Source: Plectosphaerella cucumerina
Lineage: Eukaryota; Ascomycota; Sordariomycetes; Glomerellales; Plectosphaerellaceae
Length of the DNA: 64,000 bases
NCBI GenBank assembly: GCA_020746995.1
Contig: JAGPXD010000001.1
Coordinates: forward strand, 496,001-560,000
Direction: 5' to 3'
Shown: piece by piece, positions 10,601 to 19,563 of the stretch
Layout of the letters: every line of letters begins with the position of its first letter
How positions within the stretch are numbered: position 1 is the stretch's first letter
Notes under the pieces: model-generated
Told to the model about the DNA's origin: nothing
What the model saw: only the letters and a program-made list of their open reading frames with translations
The model's database searches: none
Made by a program: the position numbers and the translations under genes

Positions 10601-11238
10601 GTTGGCGATGCGGCGTCGGCGATGACATGGCGGATGCCCTGAGGTAGGGCTGAGGCATGGACTGAATCAGACGAAGAGGCAGTTCAAAAAATCATGAGGG
10701 AGGGGAAATGAGAGTGGCTGTGCGATCCGAACACCCCGGATAAACAAGCTTACCGCCTTTTGATTGGTACTTCGGGCTGTCGATCTGGTGTTCCTGCAAG
10801 ATGCCTTTAGGGTGCTTACCCCCTGAACCCTGCAGTCTGCTGCTCACGTCAGACAGCACACCTTGGGTACATGTCAGAGTGGACGACTGTAGCTGTTACT
10901 ACCTGAAGCCTTCCGTCCTTTTCTCAGCTCCAGCAGACTTCGTACATACCCCAGTGACATTACCAGGTTCCATGCTTGAACTGATCCGATCCGAAAGGCA
11001 AAGATTGCGGCGACACTAGACTGCGGGATTTCAGGGGCGGCGCACTGTGGAAACATGATTGTGGCATGCCGAGGCTGCGTCGTTGGATATGACATGGACG
11101 ACATGTTCATCGTAAATTTAAATGCCTTCCAGAGGCACAGGATTGACCTTTCCAACTAAGCTCCCAACCGATCTCGTTATTGGGATACTCTCCTCCGGCA
11201 AGTTTCGTGTGAGTCTTCGGCCCGCACCATCACCCGAG
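10601..11238. other. Intergenic between the two P450 genes
   Basis: Promoter side of the first P450 (start 10600) and 3' flank of the second. No convincing coding sequence. Confidence 0.5.
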
Positions 11239-13209
11239 CTATGCCTTCTCCTGACCCAGCTTCCGCACCATGATCTTCTTCTTGTAGTCCGGAACCAGCT
11301 ATACCAAAGTCAGCAATACAAACATGACAAAAGGGCAACCGCTTGAACTCACCTGAGCCCCCATACGAATGTTCTTATGCCGCTCCGTCACTCCGTCAGG
11401 GTTGCGGATCTCATAATGCAGAAGCAGGTTCGCCAGGATCATCTTGATCTCGTTGGCCGCGAAGAAGCGACCCGGGCACGCGTGTCTCCCGTATCCGAAG
11501 GTCAAGCTCGACTCGCTGACGCTGACGAACTGGCTGTTGGCTACCGTCTCGGCCGCTTTGACGCCTGAGGTCTGCTCCTTCTTGAGCTGCCGAAGTTTGT
11601 AGAAACGAAGGGCGTCGAACTTGTCGGCGTCTTCGAAAACCCCGTCGTCTGATGAGATGCTTGCCGCGGGAACCTCGATGATGACGCCCTTGGGGATGAA
11701 CTCGCCGGTCGAGAGCTGGAAGGGCTTGAGGACCTTGCGGTGGAAGGAGGCTGTGATTTGTCAGAATTGTCGCCCGATATGTAGGGGGAGGTGCTACTTG
11801 CCAGCCGCGAGCGGATAGTAGCGCATCGTCTCCTTGAGGAAGCTATCTAGCTTCTTCATGTTCTGCAGGGCGCTGCTGGAGAAATCTCCATCGCTTTCGG
11901 CAAGAGCTTGACGAATGTCGTCTTGCAGCTCAGGCACGATCTCTGGCATGACGGCGAGCGAGAAAAGACTGGATGGCTCGTCAGCTTTGGTGGTTGGTAT
12001 GCACGGTGTCTTACTTACGAGTTGAGAGTCGTCAGGGTCGTCGTGTGGATCGCCGCCATGCTGACACCAAGCTGCAACTCCGCGAATTCCTTGTCGTCGG
12101 TCATCTTGAGCTCCTTCTGCGAGTTGATGATCCACTGCAGCATGTCATCGGGCATTTCGTTGGACGGGTCGGCCATCGCTTCCCGGCGCTCCTTGACGAC
12201 AGGTCGCAAGAACTCGTCAGCCTCGCGGATTCTTGTCTGCAGCTTCTTGACCATGGGAAGTCGGGGAGCGACCCAGGGTCTCATCCAGGGCGGCACCATT
12301 CCGACAACATAGGCGGCAATCATGACGTCGACTGTGTAGTTGATGGCGACGTCGAGGTACTTTTCGTCATGGCACAGCTCGGGGCCTACGAAGATGCGAC
12401 CTGAGATGATGGCGACGATGCGAAGAAGCTTCTTGTTGATGTCGACTTCTTCCCACTCGGAAGTCTGTGGGAGCTCGAGCGCCATGGCCTTGATGACCTC
12501 TTCAGAGATGACGCGGTTCAATTTCCCTACGAGAGGTTAGCTTGGACCTTGGGTTCTACCGCTCTGGATCCATTCATATACCGAGGGCAGGAGTCAGATG
12601 CTTTTGGATGATGCGAGGAAGAGCAGGAATATCGGGGTTGACCTTGGTGTAGTGGGTCTGCATAGACTGTTCCAGGGTTGTCAGAGACTTTGGGTTGCTT
12701 CAATGAAGTGGGCAGAGCTTTCAGATCGAACTCACCTCGTTGATGGCGCCGCTGAAGCTCAACACATCATCAGGTAATCTTTTAAGCTCGGCAAGGTACT
12801 TCGGTGAGACCACGATGCTCTCTGACACTTTCAAGCTGTCAGTCACCGACATGACGATCCTGTCCCGGGAGGTTTCTTACAGCTTGCGGTTGCGAGTCGG
12901 AAGAGGCCATTCTTGAACTGTTGCTCCGCGTCAACACTCAGACACCATCAAGAGGAAATGCTGCAACGTTACCTTGTTGTATCCCTCATCGTATAGCTCC
13001 CAGGCACCGCCCGAGGAGAAATACTTGCGGCGTTTCCCTTTGCTCCCTTTTCCTACGATGGGAATGTGCGATAGGTTGTCCGTCTCGAAGAGCGATGGGA
13101 GGAGCCAGGCGGCGGCCAAGACTACCAAGCCTGATCCGATGACAACTCGTCGAGCGGCCAGCTCCGCAAGAATCGTCTGGAAAGTGGGGTTGTCCATGAT
13201 TGAGGTCAT
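11239..13209 (-). CDS. Cytochrome P450, ent-kaurene-oxidase-like, eight exons
   Basis: Minus strand, exons 12973-13209, 12881-12917, 12736-12827, 12582-12666, 12019-12526, 11802-11968, 11353-11750 and 11239-11298, about 527 residues. A membrane anchor (VVIGSGLVVLAAAWLLP) sits near the N-terminus. The I helix is AAIHTTTLTTLNS, the ExxR is KETMR, and the heme loop is FGYGRHACPG with ligand near Cys467 followed by RFFAANEIK. This pattern matches fungal CYP68/CYP503-type enzymes that act on terpenoids or polyketides. The 11751-11801 intron has a GC donor (GCAAGT) with a CACAG acceptor; only that choice keeps the frame (PLAAASFHRK). The exon 2/3 junction is uncertain: the consensus acceptor at 12836 breaks the frame, while a weak one before 12827 restores it. 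The start could be 13263. Confidence 0.85.
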
Positions 13210-14542
13210 TTTGTCGCCTTGGCTGATGATGAGTCGTTGCTTGCCATCTTGAAGCCCCTTCAATGGCGTCCATCTCCTTTATACAGCAACTGCATGTGAC
13301 GGTGACATCCAGCTGCTCTACGCGACTAATGTTCTCGGGGTCGTCGACGCCCCCGGCTGTCCGCGCCGTGGGTCCTGACGGGCGTCGTGCTTCGTGTGAT
13401 CGACAACCGTCTGACATATATGCCGGAGATGCCAAAATGGGTTCCCCACAGGACCGCAGCGGTGCCACAACAAGGCCACAGCAGGGCCGCCCAGCTGTAT
13501 ATCGCAGTGTAGGGAGGTACCATTCGGGTTCGGGTTCGGATACCGGGGGGTTAGGCTTCGGATTGTTTGGGACTAGGCCTTGAACGAGGTCGATCTCGTT
13601 AACAAGATGATCTGTTCCTCCAATGAGGGCGGTGGTGTTGGCGGTCCAGCGGGGTGAAACCTCGCACTCGGGCCTCGTAATCGCAAATGGGGCGGCAATG
13701 CCACGGGACGCGACGATCAGAGCCGCAGTTTGTCTACCGGACCCCCGTGGATGGCGGAGGAGGCTCTTGCTAGCCTGTGAAGCCCGTCACCGCCCCGTGG
13801 TGACGAGGCGGCGAGGCAACATTGCGTCTCGGTTTTTGCATCGCAGTGTTGGCGTCAACGTGTTCAATGCTTCGTTGCCTCATGGTCAGCTCCACCCTAA
13901 CCAACTGTGAACCCAGATTGCGAGCAAGGTCTGGGACTGGCATATTCCATGCTTCGGTGTCTCGGGCTCCTGTCGTTCGCGATGTCGTACGAGGAGTGGA
14001 TTGCTGTGCATCAGTTGTTGTGCATCTGCTTGAGATGGGTAGGCTGTAGCTCACTGACCAGCTGCAGAAATTCGACATCGGCTGCAGCCTGCAGATGATC
14101 TGCCCCCGCATTTCGCGGGCGGGGGAGGAAGCATAGGTTGTCAACATCACCATCAGAAGCGCTGGCCATTTACGGTGGAGACTTCCCCAGTGTGTCCGTC
14201 TTTGCACTCGAACTGCGTGGCAAGGGAGCAAGGGAACAAATGAAAGTCGCAGGCTTGGCTGGAAGATATTTCAAAATGTTCTCATGAATGAAATGGTCCA
14301 GTTCCAGGTCAAGCTGATCGCAGGATCATGTGCGTGATGGACGACAGCAGCCTACTGGTATCAGCCGGCAGAAGTGGGTCCGATCTCCGAAAAGGGGCTG
14401 GCTGATGTGCGTGACGACGTCACGAGTCGGTCGCATTCATTCCAGCGCCACCATTAAGCAAGGCTCTCACCAACACAAACACAACTGCCGTGTCGCACGA
14501 ATAACGGCGCTCTTGCATTGTTCCCCCTCAGCTTCTCAACCA
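13210..14542. other. Intergenic, 1.3 kb
   Basis: Divergent region between the second P450 and the metallo-beta-lactamase-like gene. It holds a short TTCGGG tandem near 13525 and a hairpin at 14103-14125. No gene is supported. Confidence 0.5.
14103..14125. repeat. GC-rich inverted repeat (hairpin)
   Basis: CCCCCGC at 14103-14109 pairs perfectly with GCGGGGG at 14119-14125 across a 9-nt loop. It lies about 420 bp upstream of the gene starting at 14543. Role unknown. Confidence 0.5.
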
Positions 14543-15571
14543 ATGACGGCCATCGCAACCTTCAATCTCGCAGACCAGCACGAATGGCGTTCGGCTCTCA
14601 ACGCCCAGCGCCCCGTGTTGGTCCATCTCAACGCCGATACCACGTGGCTGATCCAACTACCCTATCCACCCTCGGCATCGAAACCGCCCGGTCGGTCTCA
14701 CTTCAACATCCTCCTCGATCCATGGCTTCAAGGCCCACAGGCCGATGTCGCCTCATGGTTCTCCAAGCAGTGGCACGTGATACCTTCGAGCGTCAAGACT
14801 CTGGACGAACTGAGCCGCAACCTCGCTATCCTAGAAGGCGCCGATACCCAGAAGAGCCCCTCTCTGATCGACGCCGTGGCCATCTCTCATGAATTTACCG
14901 ACCACTGCCACGAGGCCACCCTGCGAGAGCTGCCAGCCTCGACACCCGTCTTCGCCACTGACAAGGCGGCCGATCTGATCCGGGGATGGCGACATTTCGA
15001 GAAAGTCACCACCATGCCTGGTTTCAGTGGTGCTACCAGCGTCTGGAAACCTCTGCTGAGCCTCGCAGGGCTGCCGGATTGGGTCGGAATCGGACGCCTC
15101 ATCACACCAGGGAACTCGTTATACTATCATTCGGCCGTGATGATCGCGTTTGACCTGGCAGGCATACACTCAGAAACCATTCTCTACTCGCCCCACGGCA
15201 TTCAGGCATCAGATCTCTCTTGTGTCGGAGAATCTGGCATCAAAACCCTGGCGCTGCTTCATGGTCTCCACGATGTCGGCATCTGGATGACGAAGCAGCT
15301 CAACCTGGGCGCCCTCAACGGCATTCAGGCCGTGGGGGCGAGCGGGGCGAAGTACTGGATCGCTACGCACGACGAGGTCAAGAAGGGAGGTGGTCTGATC
15401 GCTCCGTTCATCCGTCGTACGAAATACGCTTTGAAAGATGCCGTCGATGCAGAAGAAGCTAAGATGGGCGGAAAGGTTCCTAAGTACGACTTTGTTGAAC
15501 TTGGGTCTGGTGATGGGGTGATACTGCGAGCAGACAACGACACACCTGAGTTGAGTGCGAAGCAGATCTGA
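14543..15571 (+). CDS. Metallo-beta-lactamase-fold (UlaG-like) protein
   Basis: Single exon, 342 residues. The overall layout is that of fungal MBL-fold proteins: an N-terminal strand with VLVHLNADTTWLIQLPYP, then FNILLDPWLQGPQADVASWF, then a segment ending in AVAISHEFTDHCHEATL. This last segment is an HxxxDHxH-like variant (His-Glu-Phe-Thr-Asp-His-Cys-His) of the metal-binding HxHxDH motif. Later YSPHGIQ and GLHDVGIW fit further metal-ligand loops. No signal peptide. The frame is open back to 14330, but the ATG at 14543 fits the conserved start MTAIATFNL. Such proteins are usually annotated as hypothetical hydrolases; the substrate is unknown. Confidence 0.8.
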   Translation: MTAIATFNLADQHEWRSALNAQRPVLVHLNADTTWLIQLPYPPSASKPPGRSHFNILLDPWLQGPQADVASWFSKQWHVIPSSVKTLDELSRNLAILEGADTQKSPSLIDAVAISHEFTDHCHEATLRELPASTPVFATDKAADLIRGWRHFEKVTTMPGFSGATSVWKPLLSLAGLPDWVGIGRLITPGNSLYYHSAVMIAFDLAGIHSETILYSPHGIQASDLSCVGESGIKTLALLHGLHDVGIWMTKQLNLGALNGIQAVGASGAKYWIATHDEVKKGGGLIAPFIRRTKYALKDAVDAEEAKMGGKVPKYDFVELGSGDGVILRADNDTPELSAKQI

Positions 15572-16152
15572 ACTGCTGAAGGGTTCCGGGGCGCAACTGG
15601 GCCAGTCCCTGTTGCACCTTGAACTTCTTTCGAACTTCTATGCAGCGTCATGACCATAGCAAAGATTCAAATACCAACGATGATGATTGTTCTTGAATCA
15701 GCCCAGATATGGCGATGAGTATGATGAGCGTCTCGAAATGCATTTCGAAAAGACAAGGCCTGTTACAGCCAGCTGCAGGACCCTTTTGACTGATCGGCGG
15801 AAGGGTTGCCGTGAGAGTCAACATGAAATGTCCGAGAGTTTTTCCGCCCCTAACCCAGTCGAGGCCTCTCCCGATGACGACTGCTGCATGATCATCGCGT
15901 GATGGCCTCAACAGCCGGTAGTTTGCCTGAAAATCCGGGGTAGACTCTGAATTGAGCAAGCAAGTCCATGCATCAATTTCGAGGGTTCCGATATTGTCTC
16001 CGGAGGCGCCTTGACTTCAGCTGTGGTTGAAAATGCTCAAGGGTTCCCAGGTTACGATAAAAGGTCATGGGGCACCTCGCAATGGTATCTTGCCTCATCA
16101 ATCCCAGTCCAGACAACTCCGCTGCCTCTGATTCTTAATCTCACACATCACA
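15572..16152. other. Intergenic, 0.58 kb
   Basis: 3' flank of the MBL-fold gene and promoter of the small secreted protein at 16153. No gene seen. Confidence 0.5.
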
Positions 16153-16739
16153 ATGCTGGCCAAGTCTCTCATCCTTCTGTCCGCTGCGGTCTTCGGTGCT
16201 CTTGCTGCACCAGCCCAGGACGCCGAGCTCGACAAGAGGGCCATCACCTGTCTTCGGGTTGGAGCTACCGCCACAGCTCGGTGGACGAACAGCGCCGGAC
16301 AAACATGCACATTCACCGGTGTGGTCGGCAGTAACTACGGAGCGAACAGCGCAGGCTCCGGAGAGTAAGTGGTGTCCTCGTTGACAATAAGATTCTCAGG
16401 CTAACAGATATCGACACAGCTACTCGTGCAACGGACGATGCGGCGCTGGCTGCACCGGTGCTGCTCTTGGCAATGTCTATACCCAGGACTGTTTCTCCCA
16501 CGATGTTTGTTCGTACTTCAACAACGCTAGCGGCGGCGCGAGGTGAGTGACATGGAGCCTCGAGACCTTAATATATACTGTTCAAATGTGCTGACAGTTC
16601 ATCTTGCAGCGATCCAAACTGCGGCGCGGCGTACAATGCCGCCGTTGATGACACGACTTTGGGTGCTCTAAACGGCTGTGGGCAGACTAATCCCAGCAAT
16701 TCGGTCGTGAAGCCATCGACGAGGCCGGTGTGCCGATAG
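16153..16739 (+). CDS. Small secreted protein with PLA2-like Cys-His-Asp-Cys motif
   Basis: Exons 16153-16364, 16420-16542 and 16610-16739 encode 154 residues. A clear signal peptide (MLAKSLILLSAAVFGALAAP) is followed by a short pro-segment ending in a Kex2-type site, ELDKR. The mature part carries CNGRCGAGCTG, then the motif CFSHDVCSYF, then DPNCGAAY. The CxxHDxC-type core with surrounding cysteines resembles the catalytic helix of prokaryotic/fungal phospholipase A2 domains and is a known pattern in uncharacterised fungal secreted proteins. Both introns have GTAAGT or GTGAGT donors. The gene converges on a second small secreted gene at 17159. Function (lipase, effector or antimicrobial) is not established. 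Confidence 0.82.
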
Positions 16740-17158
16740 AGCTCCTGTTCTAGCTTGGCTGTTAAGGGCAAAATCTAGAGCAACAATAAATTTAACGTAT
16801 ATCTACAGAGTCAGTGTGTTACTATGTGAAGGGTGTCAAGAATTTGCCAGCTTCCGCAACAATCTCTGATGGGTCTACATGTAGCTAGAGTTGTAGCTCA
16901 TTCGCAGCATCCACCATGTTAGTTCACCCACTGTCGTAATTGATCCTCTATAGTAGTTCATCCGCTGTTACTATTCATCTACACCCAATCGATGGTATGG
17001 TTATTTTCGCGCCAACTTCCTAGTGGCTTTGTGGCCCTGAGCAAGTGCGCTGCCCGAATGGCCACGTTCAGGGTGAAAGGTCATTTTGGGTTGATTGAGG
17101 GTGTATTGAGCGTAGTTTCGTCCAGCAAGCCACTACAATAAAGCTTCAATCGTACCTC
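16740..17158. other. Convergent 3' region of two small secreted protein genes
   Basis: AT-rich spacer with poly(A)-like words (AATAAA near 16785, CAATAAAG near 17136). No coding sequence seen. Confidence 0.5.
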
Positions 17159-17398
17159 CTAAGGAGTGAGGTTGCAGTCGAGGTCCTTGTTGCACCTGTC
17201 GAGGCAAGGCTCAAAGGGTCCCTTCAGAAAGAAGCACTCCTCACGGCAGAGGTTACACTGAATATCTTTATTAGAACTCTTGGCTGACTTGGAATGGATG
17301 TAATTGCCCACCTGTGTGTTCTGACGTTCTTCAATCTGAGAAGGAGCGGCAAGGGCAACGCCGGCGAAGAGTGCGAAGATGAAGCTTGAGAACTGCAT
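17159..17398 (-). CDS. Small secreted six-cysteine protein (effector candidate)
   Basis: Minus strand, single exon, 79 residues. The signal peptide is MQFSSFIFALFAGVALAAP, followed by a short QIEERQ segment. The mature part ends with six cysteines in the spacing C-x2-C-x3-C-x9-C-x3-C-x5-C (CNLCREEC, PCLDRC, LDC). The pattern suggests three disulfides. I do not recognise the family. A TATA-like element (plus-strand TATTTATG at 17549-17556) lies about 150 bp upstream of the start, supporting a real promoter. Size, secretion signal and cysteine content fit a candidate effector or small antimicrobial protein. This is inference from features, not homology. Confidence 0.72.
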   Translation of the reverse strand: MQFSSFIFALFAGVALAAPSQIEERQNTQVGNYIHSKSAKSSNKDIQCNLCREECFFLKGPFEPCLDRCNKDLDCNLTP

Positions 17399-17548
17399 TT
17401 TGTAAAATTCAAAGAGTTGTGTGTTGGTCCAGGAGGTATTGCGTGAGAAACGCGAAGATGGAATGAGTATGGCGCTGTTGCTGATGCTGATGCCGACGAT
17501 GCTTTGGAGTGAGTGAAATTGAACAGAGGGAAGGGCTGGAACGCTTAG

Positions 17549-17556
17549 TATTTATG
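17549..17556 (-). promoter_or_regulatory. TATA-like box of the six-cysteine gene
   Basis: On the minus strand the sequence is CATAAATA, about 150 bp upstream of the ATG at 17398. Confidence 0.4.
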
Positions 17557-18640
17557 CCAACATGCCTTTGATGCTTAATAGTGACCCCGGTGCAATAATT
17601 GAAGCCTTTGGGTGCCATTTGTCGCAGCTTGACTCGAGAACCTGAGTGAGCACCGAAGATGCGTCTCCATTCCAGGTTGCTGACTCGTTGTCAGAGGTTG
17701 GAACAAACTCGAAACGCGGACAAGCTCAACACACAGCAAGAAGCACAACATCCATCTCATACCTCTCTGAGGTCTGGAAGAAAGAGTTCGGTCATGAACT
17801 GTCGCTCACGGACTCTCCGACGAAGCCAGAGCAAACGCCCTTACGTGCAAGCGAGCCGCAGCCCCTCGGCCCAAACACGGGTGGCCGTGCTTTGGCGGGC
17901 AGTCCCGAAGAACGACAACCTTGTTTTCAGCACTGTCCCCCAGCATGATACAGCGCATTGTCCGACCCCACGGGCATCCCGGGAGTCGCCAGGCATATGG
18001 CCGCATCGAGGTCGGCTTTCAGCACGGCCGCACGCCCGCCCAAATTTGCCCGCTGCTGAAGCAGTGGAGCAATCGCAAAAGCTGGCAATTGGTGCATTCC
18101 ATGTGGTCTCTCGAACAATTGAAAGCCGAATGGCTCACGAGACCTGACTCCATTAGACGCCCGAGCGATCTTCAGGTTGTAAGTCCGAGGCTTCCTGGGA
18201 CTGGCCTGGTCTGGAACCTAGGAAGAGCCGAGCATATCGTGACCTCCACGCATCCAGTCACAAACATCCGAAAATCCAAATGAGGAGTGAGAATGAGCGT
18301 GGTTTGAAGGGTGAGTGTATTGAATCTCGGGGGCAGAGCAGGGGAAGCCGTCTGTCTCATCGGCATAAGTTGCCAGAAGGGGTATTTATTGCTCGAACAG
18401 CCATTATCAAAAAGAAACCGCATATTCTGTCCAGTGTGGCATGTATTTTAAACGCCGCCGCTGTCAGCCACGGCAGCCATCAGCCATCAGTCGAGCCTCC
18501 AAAGATACTTTGACATCAAAGATGGACCCAAAAAATGCATGGCCTAACATCCATTTTCAGTCTGGCGCAATCTTTCCCGAGACCCAAAAGCTTTTCCTTC
18601 GGAACAAACAAACAAACCGAACAAGCAAGTGGGAAACAAA
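17557..18640. other. Intergenic, about 1.1 kb
   Basis: Several overlapping frames of up to 162 codons exist on the plus strand, but their composition is Arg/Ser-rich and shows no domain. No gene is supported. Confidence 0.45.
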
Positions 18641-18935
18641 TCATTTCTTCATGTTCTTCTTCATCTTCTCAAAGCCAGGCTTATCTGTCGGCGAGCCAGA
18701 GGTAGGCATCGTCTTGCCCATGTCACCCATTCGCGCCTGGCTGGTGCTCTGGCTGCTCTCGTTGGAGATCTGGCTGTGCAACTGTGGCCCGTCAACACAT
18801 CATCTGGTATAAAAATGCCATACCTTGGTATGCACGTGCCTTGTTCTCCTCCTCCTCGGCTTGTTCGAAGATATCGTGGGCCTCCATGGCCGCTTCATCC
18901 GAAATGCCGGTCTCGTGGTGTGGATGATGAGGCAT
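18641..18935 (-). CDS. Small conserved hypothetical protein (two exons, junction uncertain)
   Basis: Minus strand. The first exon starts at 18935 with MPHHPHHETGISDEAAMEA and continues with an acidic helix (DIFEQAEEEENKARAYQ). The second exon, in another frame, reads SQISNESSQSTSQARMG, then DMGKTMPTSGSP, and ends KPGFEKMKKNMKK at the stop 18641-18643. Small hydrophilic proteins of this layout are known in many ascomycetes without assigned function. An intron lies around 18745-18820. The obvious GT donor (GTATGG after CAAG) does not restore the frame with either nearby AG acceptor, so a non-canonical donor, a further splice choice or an indel is needed. No signal peptide or membrane segment is visible. 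Confidence 0.5.
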
Positions 18936-19563
18936 CGTGCTGTCCGGGTTGCTTGTACTGCCTGATATGAAAGGGTGTAATTGATTGAATGTTCGTATGG
19001 GCTGGGTGACTGAAAGCGATGGGAAGAGGGGAAAGCGCAAGCACCCGAGAAGAGGGGAAGCGCAGAGATATATCGCCCGCGCCCTCCGTGCGCCAGCCCT
19101 TAGCCATATGCCATGACCGGCTAGACAGCGGATCATCCGGTGCTGGTCACGATACCTAGTTGCAGACGTCATCTCGCCCGCTTACTGGATGCTCCCGGCG
19201 ATGCTGCGCTGATGCTCGGAGCTTGCAGAAGAGCGAGAAGGTCGCGCACGGCTCCACTTACTGTGCTCTTGTAGGAACAGTCTGCGACAGACAGTGCCAG
19301 ATGAACGTCTCCCAATTCCAAGCCAACAAAGTTTCCAGGCAGCCATTCGGATGATTCCCGATGAAAAAGGTCGTTGTGATGTCCTGTGATTGGTGAGGCG
19401 CATTGGAGAGCGGCCATCTGCAAACACGTAAGCAAGTCGACAAGCTTTATCTTATCGATTAGATATTCGCTTCACCTGGCGACAGGGCGTCGAAAAAGTG
19501 CAATGACGTGACATCCACCCATCACCAACCCAACAATCAGCCCGTCACGTCGGGCGCGAGAAT
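18936..19563. other. Divergent promoter region, small protein / ABC transporter
   Basis: Separates the small minus-strand gene (start 18935) from the ABC transporter (start 19564). Contains an ACGTGACATCC-type word near 19504. No gene seen. Confidence 0.45.

Noticed and set aside
13785..13805. Perfect 7-bp inverted repeat CGTCACC / GGTGACG
   Set aside because: Short stem of a size expected by chance in GC-rich DNA; no associated gene end.
17659..18147. 162-codon frame between the small secreted gene and the small conserved gene
   Set aside because: Arg/Ser-rich, without any motif or splice pattern.
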